DNA from: Nectonema munidae | Lineage: Eukaryota > Nematomorpha > Nectonematoida > Nectonematidae | Assembly: GCA_030549495.1 (NCBI GenBank) | Contig: JAUIRK010000788.1 | Location: forward strand, 1-64,000 | DNA: 64,000 bases | Direction: 5' to 3' | Shown here: positions 1 through 17,800 of the stretch, piece by piece | How the letters are laid out: each line of letters begins with the position of its first letter | How positions within the stretch are numbered: the stretch's first letter is position 1 | Notes under the pieces: generated by a model | Told to the model about the DNA's origin: nothing | Seen by the model: only the letters and a program-made list of their open reading frames with translations | The model's database searches: none | Program-made: the position numbers and the translations under genes

Positions 1-299
1 CCGGAGGTCTTGCCAGACCTCTGATAGAGAGAGAGAGTGAAAATACGTTATTAATGTTATGTGTATGATATCCTAGATTTTTACAGGTATGTTTTATACT
101 GTGTACACATATGTTATGCCTATTATGTAGATGTAAATATAAAAATTAGAAAACAGTTTCTACGGAAGTTTTTATTTTTTTACAAATATAACATTTCTTT
201 TTTTAATAATCACCATAATTATTGTTAAAAAAGATTAATTTTATGTATTTTAATTTACAATATTAAGCATTGGATAATTTGAGAGAGGAAAATCTTTAA
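1..299. other. AT-rich sequence before the LINE relic
   Basis: No gene seen. The first 25 bases contain a short hairpin (GAGGTCT and AGACCTC arms) followed by a short (GA)n run, possibly the edge of another repeat. The remainder may include the 3' untranslated tail of the minus-strand LINE that starts just to the right. Confidence 0.3.
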
Positions 300-2260
300 T
301 AAATTCGTTCCAAAATTTTACGACTTTATAGGAAATTGATTGTTTAAATGAAACTTTTTTTGATAAGGGAAGTTAAGAGCGGATCTTATACTCTTTTTTT
401 GAATAGTAACTATTTTGTCCGGTTTACTGTGACCCCAATTGGTTAACGAGTAGTGCATGATGGCTTGAACTAAACTTTGTTTCACAAGTGAATTTATTAG
501 GGGTTTCCAATCAAGTGTATTATGAATTCTTTTTCGTAGAAAATTAGATTTTTCTACCATTTCTAATTTTTCATTGTTAATGTCAATAGAAATGATCTCT
601 TTCCAATTTGACTCTATGCTTGTTAGAAAAATGCATGAATTTACTTTTTTGTTTACTAATAATAAAGAAGTTGTTCGTTGAGAGTATTTTAGGTAAGTAT
701 TCGTTTGCCAAATAATGTTCATTTATATTATTCACTTTGAACGGAAAAGTCATGTCATCAGCATGTAAACATAATTAGTTAAAGTAAAAGATATATCATT
801 TAAATAAATAATAAATAATAGTGGTCCTAAAATGGATTCTTGTTGTATCCCTATATTTTTATTTGTACTCACTTAGGCAAGAAGTTTCATTATTTATTTC
901 AACAAATGATTTCCTATCCCTTAAAAATGAGTGTATTAACTGTACAGCTTTATAATAATCATCAAAACCATAACAAATTGATGTATTGCAAAGACGATTT
1001 ATATTTAGAGTCAAAAGCACTACTCATTAAATAAACGAAAACAGCAAAACAAGCGTAATCTTCATTCTAGCGACTAATTACGTCATTAATTAATAAACAG
1101 AGAATGTAGTTTTTAAATAGAATGCAATTTTCGAAATCCAAATTGGTTGGAGAAAAATAAGCTCTTAACTTCAAAATATGAATATATTTTATTAAAAAAA
1201 TCTTTTCAAAGACCTTAGATAGAAGCGGTACAATGGAAAGAGGTATATAGTTATCTACAACATAACGACTACCGTTTTTAAATATGGGAACAATTTTACT
1301 AACTTTTAAATCATTGGGAAAAACACTGATTAAAACAAGTCTTAGTGGATATGAAATAACTGTAATCGTTTAGATGAGTGTTTACATGCATCTTTACTCT
1401 CTGTGCTATTGATTGCATTACAGAAAATAACCGTTATAATGCGATAACTGGGGTCCATGGCATTCATCCGCGTTATAATTTTCTAGCGCAAACAGCACCA
1501 TAATTACCCACCCCTTGAACCCAATCACACAACGTGACTGTTTATACACCTGTAGATTTTAGTATAGTTCCATCAGCAGGCTTCGAAGGAATAAGTTTTC
1601 CTAGGATTACGATCGGAAATTTTCGTAACGTATCGTATCGTAACGAAACTGCGACTGTAAATTGGCATGTTTGATGATACACTATTGTTCACACAGTGAT
1701 GATACACTGATGTTCACGTCTAACACCATCGCTGACAGTTATAATTATCTGCAGATTAAAATAGAGTTGCTTCATGTGTACCATGTACAGCCTGCAAAAA
1801 ACGCGGAGCCAAGGCATACCGCGTTATAAGCGATTTTGCCGTATAGCGATGCGCGTTATAACGGTTATTGACTGGTTGCTGGATAAAATAGCATTTTAAT
1901 TAATAAAACCAAAATTAAAAGAAATTTAAACTGCTCAAAAGTATTAATAGATGCGAGTTGTGACTATATTTATTCAATTTGTTAAGAAAGTTTTTTGAAA
2001 TGTCTAAGGAATCTCCTTATCGTCTAAAAATTCATTATTTCCTTTTATTTTATCTTTAATTCTACTTTCAGTATTTTTATTTCCTAAAAAATTGATTTCT
2101 TGGCATACTTTTCTATTGTCATATTTATTAACATCAATAAAATTACAGTAGTAAAGTTTTTTTGCCATCCAAATATTTTGTTTTACTATTTTACTATAAT
2201 TAGCAAGAAAACATTTTTGCCGATGAGTATTGATTTGTATTTTTAGATGCAATGATTTTT
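300..2260 (-). mobile_element. LINE relic (Jockey/CR1-type reverse transcriptase), split by a MITE
   Basis: Read on the minus strand from about 2252 down to 318 the frames follow a non-LTR retrotransposon ORF2. A basic linker before the RT (KLYYCNFIDVNKYDNRK, about 2004-2252) comes first. RT finger and palm blocks follow at about 1140-1380: VFPNDLKVSKIVPIFKNG, then DNYIPLSIVPLLSKVFEKI, the usual NYRPISLLP region. Next is a GIQQESILGPLLF block near 790-855, an HADD version of the YADD catalytic box near 755, and the post-RT segment at 318-722 with SLTNWGHSKPDKIVTIQKKS. The pieces lie in several frames with stops, so the copy is dead. A 440-bp MITE at 1428-1867 separates the linker from the RT. 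No endonuclease part or poly(A) tail was identified. Family-level assignment is from remembered motifs. Confidence 0.8.
1428..1867. repeat. Tigger/pogo-like MITE inserted in the LINE relic
   Basis: Inverted ends AATAACCGTTATAATGCG (from 1427) and GCGTTATAACGGTTATT (to 1869) bound a stretch without coding potential. If the target duplication is TA (1428-1429 and 1866-1867), this fits a mariner/pogo-type MITE. CGTTATAACGCG-like words recur inside (near 1470, 1820 and 1850). It splits two parts of the same LINE, so it is younger than that LINE. The superfamily call is inference. Confidence 0.6.
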
Positions 2261-3376
2261 TTATAAAGTCTATGTGAGTTTTTTTAAGAGAGCTTATTGG
2301 CCAAGAACCACAAATTACATCGCATTATATTCGAAACCAATTCACTCTATTTTTATTTGGTGTATTTGTAGGTATCCCTTCATCGAAGGAATAATATTCT
2401 ATTATGGACATGTCATATCAGGGATCAAAGTAGTACTCAGTAGAGCGCTGCGTAAGTTGTAAACATTTGCCACACCCGCCCCGCATTCGCTCGCTAGCAC
2501 TTCCACCCGGACACACTTCCACCCGGTAATACAAATGACCTGCACCCAGACGAGTGGCCCGCCCCGCGTAGGCCTCTAGTACACATTTATCTACGTGCTA
2601 AGCTTCATTCGTAGGCCATATGCCCACTATTTTACTGTACTCACATTCCTTTATCATTTAACATATCAGCTTTTAAGTGTTGAAGTAAAGTCCAACACTT
2701 GAAATCTTTGATAACTGTTTATTAAAGGCATTGCTTTAATAACTTTAAAAAACAAAAAGAATTATTATTATTCAAATTACATTTTTATATGAATAGCGAA
2801 ATACACTTTTCAACAATGGTATAGAGTCATTACGATTTGAATTTTTTTAGAGCTGTTCATAACTTAAGATTCTGTGCGTCTATTAGAACTCCTTTCAGGA
2901 TGAACCTATGCTCGTCCCGTAGCATATATTGTGTGGCTTTCTATATAAGAATGCGAAGAATCTCTGTATTAACTAGAAATTTCTGATTAGGGCCGTCATA
3001 TTTTAGAGAGAGAAGTTTTTTAATTGTAAGACTTGGTTTTTTACATAACAATAAACTATTTTATCTAGTTAACAAAAAAATAATATTCATTATTTAAATA
3101 TGATTTTAAGAAAAAATCTATTAAAAACCCCAATTGGGAAGAGGCCGTCTGATAGTTTTACCATCGGCGTGGTTTAACAAAGATCACAAGCTTATTCTTA
3201 CATTGTGGGAACATACATATATTACGTAACGCGAAATTTTTGATACTACAAGGTATATCAATAGAAATGTACAAGAAATAGGTTGGGTATTCTACTTTTT
3301 TAAAATCAATCCTAAGATTCCAACTTTATTATCACAAATATCTGATACGAATTAGTGTTTTATCTTACCTTTTTAG
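2261..3376. other. Gap before the first visible METTL1 exon
   Basis: No convincing exon. A GC-rich patch at about 2465-2585 (repeated CTTCCACCCGG words) stands out from the AT-rich surroundings and may be a transposon end. A short inverted repeat (AAGTGTTG/CAACACTT) lies near 2677-2703. I searched by eye for the expected upstream METTL1 motifs (AHSNP, GCGYGG, NAMK) and did not find them. Confidence 0.3.
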
Positions 3377-9253
<5,877 letters not shown>

Positions 9254-9254
9254 G

Positions 9255-9260
9255 AATAAA
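9255..9260 (+). promoter_or_regulatory. Poly(A) signal of METTL1
   Basis: AATAAA begins one base after the METTL1 stop codon (TAAGAATAAA). If this one is used, the 3' untranslated region would be very short; AT-rich sequence downstream offers other candidates. Confidence 0.45.
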
Positions 9261-9935
9261 ATTACTATGCTTTACACATTATTTATTTATATCATTATCT
9301 TTATGGATAAGATAAATTTTCAATATTATTTTGTTTAGAAATGGGACGATTGATCAGAATTGTGAGAATCGGGATTTATTTTATGTATCAGTAATGGAAT
9401 CCCACCATTAAGTTTACTGCTACCTTGACCGGATTCTTCAATTATTCTTTGAAACATATGTTTTATTAAATAAGCAGAGCTAGTATCTACATATAGGATT
9501 AAAATATTCTTTCTTCCATATAGAGAATTAGCAGATTTATCTAAGCTATCGGTTTTAACTAGAACAAGGTTAGAAACGAGTTAAAAACTTTAAATCTATA
9601 AATTTTATCGAGATGTGGGCGTGAAGGCGAATTGAACTGAGAGAAAGGGAAAGAGTTTTGATATAATGTTCTTTGTATATTATATTCCTTGAAGGTAGTT
9701 GGGTTTAGAATTTTTATTTCTGACTTCTGTGGATTATGAAAGAGTGTTTTAATTGGAAATGATAATCCATTGACTTAGGGCTCTTTTGTTCTTAGCATCT
9801 TGTAGATCTTCGGTTTATTGTTAAAGCATATAATCAGATAAATGATGTCTTTAGTATTTCCCAAGACAAAATACCAGTTTTAAGAATGCGGTAAAGAAGT
9901 TGGTTGTGTGGTTTATTTGTGTTTTCGTGATGCAA
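9261..9935. other. Intergenic, nothing recognised
   Basis: AT-rich sequence between METTL1 and the next repeat. No open frame or terminal repeat supported. Confidence 0.4.
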
Positions 9936-10026
9936 TTAACCCGCCAGTCCACTTATGGCAGATGATTTTGGTCAATTCCTTTTGACGATTTTGTCTACGT
10001 TCTATTTATGGTACATTGGGTGTTAA
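9936..10026. repeat. Short TTAA MITE
   Basis: TTAACCCGCCAGTCCACTTA on the left and GGTACATTGGGTGTTAA on the right are inverted ends with TTAA borders, 91 bp apart. The inner words GATTTTGGTCAATTCC and TTTTGACGATTTTGTC resemble each other in inverse orientation. Distant member of the TTAA families. Confidence 0.5.
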
Positions 10027-10597
10027 AGAATTATTAGAGAGGTATTTTTTAATATAATTTTCCCATTTTTCTTCTAACTGTGTCATGATTAGGAGCTAAA
10101 ATAAGTAATACTGTTAAAAGTTTGGTGAGTTCGTATTTGTTATAGTGGAATTTTTTCATTTTCAGATTTATTATAGTTTTTAAAATGTTTTTATGGTAAT
10201 TATTATCATTTGTGTTAAGTAAAAGAATATAGAAAAATTGTAATATTTTTATCTTTTCTCAACTTAATCAAAGATCATTGCTAATTTCTATTTATAACTA
10301 AAGAATACTTAGTTGATTTGTGAAAAATATAAAGTTCTAATCAACATCGTAATCGGAATCCTACAAAACTTTTGTATCATCCCATCATTAATTTTGATCT
10401 AATATTTATCATAAATATCCTTTTGTCATTTTTTACTAAAAACCAATTCTAAAATCGGCCTGGGTCTTAAATGGAGGAAATAAAAATTTTCTTCGAATCA
10501 ATCAAACCAGCTTTGAGTATGGCTGAAATATCTTTACTTGGGTTTGACAGTATGCAGGGAATTGTTTCTCATATCATCCCATTATTCAGTGATATGA

Positions 10598-10830
10598 CCA
10601 GGGGCGTGCCCACAGGTGGGCAAAGCACCCTAAAAAATTTTTGCCCCCTTCTTGAGCTAAGTTGCTTCTCATCTTTGTTATAAAAAAAGAAAATTTTTCT
10701 TAAGTTATCTATTTTTATATGCACAATATACATTCAGCAGATAATTGGTTATAACTAAATTCAATAAAGTTATATTGTATTTTTCAAAAAAAAGTTTGCC
10801 CGTATTGAAATATTGTCCTGAATACGCCTT
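10598..10830. mobile_element. Small non-autonomous hAT element
   Basis: Left end CAGGGGCGTGCCCACAGG and right end GTCCTGAATACGCCTTTGG are imperfect inverted repeats of the widespread CAGGGGCG hAT terminus. About 230 bp, no coding sequence. No clean 8-bp duplication was seen. The ends also contain G/C-rich words (AGGTGGGCAAAGC, TTTTTGCCCCC). Confidence 0.55.
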
Positions 10831-12466
10831 TGGAATCTATGCTTTTGTATATGGCTCGGCTTGAAAACTGCAGGCTCTTTTGACAAAATTTTGCGGAATT
10901 TACTAGTCACAAATCCACTACACCTATAAATTATAAGGTGAGAATAATGGCAGGTAATTTTGATATCGGCATAAGCATCAAATGCTGCTTATAACAACTC
11001 TTTGTGTTTATAAGCTTCTTTCTCTACTTGTGTCCTATTTCCTTGTTAAGGTTTTAGATTTTATCATGGTTAATTTTTCTTATCTTTGTTTCTCATAGCA
11101 AAGAGAAATTTTTTATTGTAAATCTGCTTTCTTATTACAGGTAGAAGGCCCATCTTAACAAAGTTAAGTTTGATCGTTACCGTCAATGATATCAATAATT
11201 TTTCTATATTTTGATTTTATTTGCTTTATATTGTTGGTATAGCCCATTGTCAAAAATTAATTCATTATTTCATTTTAATTTGTAAATTTCAATTTTTTGA
11301 TGGTGGGGCCAGGCCCCAAGTGCCCCATAGGTGGCTACTTGGCTGTTTGTATTACTAATTTATTAAAAGCGTCAAATTGTTAAGAAATTAAAGAAAGAAG
11401 TTAGCGGTAGACACTCTTAAGTTTTTTTTAAATAAATCTAATAATTAAAATCATTTGCATATATTTTCAAGTGTTTTAAAAATTTTCCATTCTTACTTCT
11501 TTGTCTGCAAAATATTATATTATTTTACTAAAATTCAGACTCAAATGACAAAATAATTAAATTATTTAGGTTAAAGCTTGCAATAGCAATAAATATGTTT
11601 ATGAATGCAGTAGATCTATTGTTGCAAGCAAGAAACTCAAGAAATGTTAGAGAATTTTGTGTCATGCTTGAGAACTTTGAGACCTTTTTCAGATTCTCTC
11701 AGTAAGATTTAACTCCACCGTCTACGTTTGGCCTGAGTTCCAGAAAACGGAAGAACTTGCAATTTTTTAAAAGTGCCGACAAACAAAGTAAAACTGCTGA
11801 GGCCTCAATTCTTGTATGGACAATTACAATAAATAATATATCTTATCATTAGTACTAAAAATATTTGATCATTTTTTAATTCGCTTATGGATCATGGACC
11901 CCCCCCCCCCCTGCTACTTTTGGGAATTGAAATTTGTGATGAGGCATTTGAATCGTGTCCCAATTCCGCCAGAGACAATGGAAATTGCGGAGTTCTTCAA
12001 GAATGTTTAAATACTTAAAAAATAAAAATCTTTTATTTCCATTTGTACACTTGCAGAGGGTACATTAGTTAAAATTAAAAAATAATAATTAAACTTATTA
12101 AATATAGTTTTAAGTATTATCGTCCAAACCGAGGTCAATGGCAACTACACTGCACTACTCTATAGGGAGAAGCATTTTTAGCGCCCCTGCATTCCATACC
12201 CCTAATACACAATATTATTCTGATCCAAAGCAGTAGAATAAGTTTGATCGGGGCCACCCTACTTCTTTGTTCACTTTATTTATCTTCTTAAAAATGGATA
12301 TGGCCTTTTCGTTTTCCTTCAAAAGACGCTCTCGTCTTATAAACGGATATGCTTACATCTTTAATACGCGTATAAAACGAATTAACTGAAAATGAGTAAC
12401 CTTTCATCCCCAAAATCTTTGGAAATTTACTTTAAAAATACGCAATTATTCAAAAATATTGAAAAA
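10831..12466. other. Intergenic between METTL1 and MRPS23
   Basis: AT-rich. A G/C-rich segment at about 11301-11345 (GGTGGGGCCAGGCCCCAAG) looks like another hAT end without a visible partner. A run of 13 or more C lies at about 11899-11912. No gene seen. Confidence 0.35.
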
Positions 12467-12472
12467 TTTATT
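12467..12472 (-). promoter_or_regulatory. Poly(A) signal of MRPS23
   Basis: TTTATT on the plus strand is AATAAA on the minus strand, about 35 bases after the MRPS23 stop codon, a normal distance. Confidence 0.5.
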
Positions 12473-12506
12473 TGATTAGCGTGATTAATGTAACATTCAA
12501 AATTTT

Positions 12507-12657
12507 TTATTCTTCAAATTTTCTCTGTTCTTCTATCAGATCAATTCCTTGATTTTTCAGGACTTCACTTGTTTCCTCGTGTATATTTCTGTAATTTAGA
12601 CTATCTTCAGATTCATTGCCTTTTTGCTTTAAAAGTTTGACGAATGTTTCAACATAC
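12507..12657 (-). CDS. MRPS23: MRPS23 exon 4
   Basis: Acceptor TTTGTTTTGCAG on the minus strand; the reading starts by completing a lysine and continues YVETFVKLLKQKGNESED to the stop at 12507-12509. The C-terminal part is acidic and likely less conserved. Confidence 0.9.
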
Positions 12658-13358
12658 CTGCAAAACAAAACCTATAAATAAATGCAAAGAATAAAAGTTT
12701 TGCGCTAAAAAACGAAATATTAGAAACAATTTGTCTTGTAAATTATTTTGATCACGACCAATAATAATGTTAGAACGTATTGAACTGTGCTTACTTCTGA
12801 CTTAATAGTTCCTTTTTGTCAAACAAACTGATATTTTCACATTGTCCATACTTGCAATAAAAATACCTAGAATTAAAAAGATGAAGAACATAATTCATAA
12901 GTTTTGTTGATTGTTTTCGTATATTTTCACTTTCACTAAATACAAATTTAAAATCAAAAATAAAGTTAAAAAGTGCAAACTTTATATTTTGACAGTTGAA
13001 ATGATTTTAAAAGGCCCCATCCCCTCCTAAAAAGTACAGCCATGCGGGCTCCTGCTACGTACATAATATATATAGCAAACACGTGATCTCTTACGCTCTA
13101 ACATGATCCTCAGGGTACACAATATCCTTTATTCTACAAGGAGTTGCTTTTTCAGGGTAAGATGGTTCATTTAATGGAGGAAAAGCTTCGTATACATCAT
13201 ACCACAAGGGACGATTTTCATAGGCCAGTAATCCTCCTTTGATCAGTCCTTTGATTCTAAGAGTTGAATGAAATCATTTAAAAATAAAAGCACGTATCAA
13301 AAGCATCAAACCTGGTGTAAATATTGTTAATTTTTTGAGTGCGAATCGCTGATGTCAT
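12507..13358 (-). CDS. MRPS23: Mitochondrial small ribosomal subunit protein mS23 (MRPS23), complete
   Basis: A structural protein of the mitochondrial 28S ribosomal subunit, imported into the matrix. Four exons on the minus strand: 13358-13312, 13256-13095, 12866-12795 and 12657-12507. They splice to 432 nt, that is 143 residues plus stop. The N terminus MTSAIRTQKINNIYTRIKGL matches the family start (human MAGSRLETVGSIFSR...). The second exon holds the hallmark RPLWYDVYEAFPPLNEP block and IKDIVYPEDHVRA. The third exon gives YFYCKYGQCENISLFD. The last ends DLIEEQRKFEE-stop. All introns are GT-AG with consistent phases (2, 2, 2). Introns are short (55-228 bp), unlike the other host genes here. 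The protein is shorter than the human one (190), lacking its divergent tail. Confidence 0.93.
12795..12866 (-). CDS. MRPS23: MRPS23 exon 3
   Basis: 72 nt, acceptor TTAATTCTAG, donor CAGAA/GTAAGC. Encodes YFYCKYGQCENISLFDKKEL, equivalent to the FYSVYGSG..AFDLF region of the human protein. Confidence 0.9.
13095..13256 (-). CDS. MRPS23: MRPS23 exon 2
   Basis: 162 nt. Acceptor TTCAACTCTTAG, donor TTAGAGC/GTAAGA. Contains the most diagnostic motif, PLWYDVYEAFPP, and the PEDHVRA segment. Confidence 0.93.
13312..13358 (-). CDS. MRPS23: MRPS23 exon 1 with start codon
   Basis: ATG at 13358-13356. Encodes MTSAIRTQKINNIYT and the first two bases of an arginine; donor ACCAG/GTTTGA. The start is placed by agreement of length and IYTR/IFSR with the family N terminus, and by correct phase with exon 2. 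Confidence 0.85.
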
Positions 13359-13496
13359 CTTTGAAATTTAGTATCAAAAACTAAAAGAATGTAAAAAACA
13401 ATTTTTTCGGCATTTAAAATGTTATTATAAAAAATGGCTTACTGCTACTCTATTAAAATAAGCTTTTTTGAGCTCATTTTTCTTTTTAAATTATTT

Positions 13497-13800
13497 AAAA
13501 GAATTTTTGTATAATTAACACACCGCTATTATTACCCGACATTATAATTGCAATGTAAGCAAAAACGTAAATCAAATTACGTTGTTTGTAATTCTGATTC
13601 CATCACTACTTTCTAGCTCAGTGATTCTCAAATCGGAGTCCACAGCTCCGATCTATAGTTATACGCTATAGGTTACAAGAAAATGAAATTTTTTGTACTA
13701 AGTTTTATTAACAAAAATTTTAAGGAAAGTGTGAAAACATTGCTAACTATTGAAAGCAATCTTGATAAATAAAACAAATATCTAAGAATAAAGATACTAT
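13497..13800. repeat. Composite repeat, short copy
   Basis: Two blocks (about 13497-13640 and 13652-13745) are clearly similar to 32115-32275 and 34466-34550. Shared words include ATTATTACCCGACATTATA, TTTGTTTGTAATTCTGATT and TACTAAGTTTTATTAACAAA. Here the blocks are almost adjacent; at 32-34 kb they are separated by a hAT transposase relic. The junction contains CAGTGATTCTCAAAT, a hAT (Charlie-type) terminus. Lies just upstream of MRPS23. Confidence 0.7.
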
Positions 13801-14493
13801 ATATTTGATTGTTGGAATAAAAGACTCGATTGTTTAAATTATATTTATCAAATATAAGGGCATTTTTCCTAACTTGTGAATGTGTATTCTATTACATTAA
13901 TTTAACTCCTTCAGTTATCGTAATCAATAGAGATCAACGTGTTAAGCATTAAATTATTGATAATACTTTCTTATATTGTTATGTGATATAAAAAATATTT
14001 GCTCCTCTGAAAAATGGTTGGGCTCTTGTTCAAATTAGTGGCTACATTACTTCCTATGATCAAATATAGCCCAAAATTGTATTATTATATCAATGAAGTG
14101 AAAATTAATGAAAAAATAGATTTTAAATGTTCATTCTAAAGCTTAACCTTAAAACATGAAAAGTAATATGGAAAGTCTACTCACAAGCCAAATAAGTCTT
14201 CTAAATACTATAAAAAAAGATATAGAATTGAGAAATTCAAAATTATAGATGGGGCGAAATGCTTTTTCGCTTCCTTGAAATCATATTGGGAGAGGGGGTG
14301 GGGTCGCTGTAGTGCTATATTATATGTTAAATATCTTATGATCAATTTTCGAGTATTATGTTCAATGTATAAGCATTTGTTAACATAAAACGCTTATGAT
14401 ATGCGTGTGAACGAATGAGATTTTATTTATTCAAATTAAAATATGAAAGTTGGGCTCAAAAAAACTACACTACAGAAAATTGACCGATCCCTA
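13801..14493. other. Intergenic, AT-rich
   Basis: No open frame or end repeat recognised. A G-rich word (GGGAGAGGGGGTGGGGTCGC) at about 14287-14306 may be a scrap of a hAT end. Confidence 0.35.
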
Positions 14494-14619
14494 TTAACCC
14501 GTTAACGCCCATGTCGACTTTACAAAAATAAAATCGTCTGCGTTTATCGAAGCTCTTTAATACAAATCTTCTGCTTTACATTAGATATCGTCTGATTATT
14601 CTGGACGTTAACGGGTTAA
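14494..14619. repeat. TTAA MITE, family B, well preserved
   Basis: Begins TTAACCCGTTAACGCCCATG and ends CTGGACGTTAACGGGTTAA. Best example of family B: inverted ends of about 15 bp with TTAA borders and inner words AAATCGTCTGCGTTTAT, AATACAAATCTTCTGC and TTAGATATCGTCTGATT. Its right TTAA is shared with the next MITE. Confidence 0.88.
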
Positions 14620-14730
14620 CCCATTTACGACCAATGTTTCCAAAGGGAACGCAGACGAATTCCTACTTTACATGGAATTTAATAGGAATAACTAAAGTCA
14701 TTTGTTTGCTTGGTCTTAAATCGGTTTTAA
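14616..14730. repeat. TTAA MITE, family C, abutting family B copy
   Basis: Begins TTAACCCATTTACGACCAAT with TTTCCAAAGGGAACGCAGAC, the same left end as the outer elements at 18206-18459 and 46368-48274. The right end (TTAAATCGGTTTTAA) is decayed. Confidence 0.65.
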
Positions 14731-14847
14731 AAAAACAGTCTCATTAATCCGGTGCCATTTCATAATAAATATAATCAATTGCTAGAGCATTGATATATTG
14801 TTAAGATATAAACTACGCGCAATAGTTGAAGGTTAGGGGATGGATCC

Positions 14848-17800
14848 CAGGCCCGTAGCTAGAACTTTTCACTTGGGAGGGCTGGAAAAAAATTTAGGGG
14901 GGCTAAATATTTTTACAAAAAATTTTTTTATATTTGTGGTTTATCTTTCCTGCCTTCAAAAAAATGACTTTTTGAAAATTTTTTTATAAACAATAAGTGT
15001 CAAACTTTTACTTTACATGTTTTGAAAAATAAAACAATATTAAAATCAAAACAAAATTAATCTTCTTGACTTTTTTGAAAACTCTTTGCAAAATTCAATG
15101 AAATCAATGTTTTTCAACCTTTTAGATTCAAAACCAATCATTGAGAGATTCGCTTTGCGAGTACTCAACATTGTTCTCCTTTGTGGAGTGTCTATATTTG
15201 ATAGAGTCGAAAATGATGACTCACATAAAGCTGTAGAACATGGGAAAGAAGCAAGGCTGGCAACAAAATTGTAAGTATCAGTGAAAACTTCTCTTTGCTC
15301 GTAAAGAACTTTCACAATATTTGGAATGGTAAACAAAACATTTTTTTCTTCAGATAATTTTGCACCACTAATAACTCGGCTTCTGGAGGAATTTTGATAA
15401 GTTTGCTTATTTCTTGAAAGTTTTTAGTTTTGAAGCTTTCTGTTGATAGTTGAGTTATTATAGAAGCAATTTCTTTATACAAACATGAGTTTTGATTGAA
15501 GCGTTTTTCATATTCAGTTAAAATGTGATCAATGGCGGAAAAAAATGAACTTTTGAGAACTAAAATAATTTTATCTAATCTTTGTCCAGTGGGACAAGTC
15601 ACTATAACATTTTTAAGTCGAGAACTAGAAAAAGTTTTTCTTTTCGAATTAACGTTTTCAATATTTTCTTTACCAATCATCTCTTCTCCAGTTTTCTTAA
15701 CATCTTCAAAAACATATTCACTTCTTAGTTTTTTTATCTCAGCAAAAACGCTATCTGATATCTCCATTGCTGCAGCAAGATCAATTTCTCTTTTTTTGGA
15801 AGACTTTATCTGCAGGTTGTATCAAACTTAAAACTTTTTCTACTAAAACGGCTGCAAATGTAAATTTAATGTTTGAAAGTGTTGAATAAAATCCTTTTGC
15901 TTCTACTACAATTCCACCATCTATAGAAGCATCTCTGAGATTTATAATTGTTTTTAAAGTTTTTCTTATTTGACAAAATTCAGAGATGATAGCTTTTGTA
16001 GTTTGATAATGTCCGCTCCATCTTTGTTCTAATAATCTTTTCAAAGATATTCCATTATAATGTTTTGCAACTTTTGGACGTCGAAAAAAGGTATACAACG
16101 ACTTACACTGATCGCAAAAGTCTTTGATAATTTTGTTATTACTAAAAGTGTCAATAATAATTAAATGAAGACGGTGATTTAGACAATGAACATAGGGAAT
16201 TTTTCTTCCTAGTTTTTGTTGTAGAATTGCTTGTACTCCACCGTTGCACCCACTCATGACACTGCTCCATCAAAACATTGAGAAAGAAGTTTTCCAGAAT
16301 CGATATCAGTTTCGTTCAGAATATCTATGCACTTTGAAGCAATTGAATTTGCATCGAGTTCATTATGATGAAGCGTAACAATGTCTAGCAATGATTCGTG
16401 AATTTTCCATTTTTAACATAACGGATACCGATTGATATATTCTCTGTATTAGTTTTGTCTCTTGTGCCATCCATCATAAGTGAAAAGTTACCTGAATCGC
16501 ATTCTTTAATATTGTTTGCAACAGAGTTTCTAACCATATAATGGAGAGTAGAAATAACTTCATTTTGCAGTTGTGGAGAAGTGTATTTTGCATTCTGTTG
16601 AACATGAGAATTAATTATTTCTTTTAAGGTGCCGTCTTTTTCAATAGTGTAGTCAAAAAGGTTATTGAAAAGACCTTCTTCCTTAGATATATCTTCGTTG
16701 AATGTTCCTCTGAAAGCCAATTGATTGCTTGCTAGAAATTTAATTACATCAAGAATTGATCTCAAATAATATCTATTTTTTTCTATTGCACCTCTGCAAA
16801 CGAGAGTCGAAACAGAAGTGTCATTTTCCAAACGATGCTTTTTCTCTTTCCAAGCTGCCATTGAGTCAAGGTGAGAGCATGATGCCTGATGTTTGAGAAA
16901 TCCTTTGTTTCCTTCATTTGCTTTTTTCCAGTTAGAAAAGCCATTCAAAGTAAAAGCTGTGTCTCTTTGATTAATTTTGGCAAAAAAGTCTACAGGGAAA
17001 GCAAAAAGCAGCGTCTTTCATAACTGAGTATTCAAGCCAAGGATATAAATTGTACCAGTTTTTCTGAAATGAACGTGAATCCGAATTTTTTGGAAAATTT
17101 ATAATTGGACACGATCTACTATCTTTACTTAAATCAGTAATACTATTATGTTCAACATTATCTTCACAGATTATTTCTTGATGTTCTTGTCGAAACTTCT
17201 TTGCAGGAAGAGAATCAAGATTACTAGAGCTTGCTTCGCTTTTCTTATTTTTTATTACAAATTTATCCATAAAATTCTGAAAGTGTTTAAATAGCTAAAC
17301 AAATAATCATGAACTTACACAGTATTAATTATATCATTTATTTATTTAAAAAATTTTTGGATAAAAATTGTGCATATTGTAACTATCACACTTCATTTAA
17401 ACACTGAATTCATAACATTTTAAATTTTGTAATTATAAATTTATATCAAATTATTTTATTTTCTAAAAAAAGGGAATTTTGCTAAAAAAATAAGAAAAAG
17501 ATCAATAACTGAAATTAGTTACATATACATTTCAAAATCAAAATATAAAAATTAAATATAAAGTAAATAATAATTTGAAAAACTATTGAAAAACATAAAT
17601 ATAATAAAACTGAGAAATTTTTGTTTAATTTTTGCTCAAATATAAAAATACTTTCAATATATTAAATTTAAAAACCACTTGTAGCCATTGCAAAACTGTG
17701 ACAGAAAAATATTGTTTTTAATTATAAAAAAAGATAAATAAATAATATTGGATAAACAGTTAAATACAGTCAGAAGTCGCATTTAAACAGAGTCATAAAA

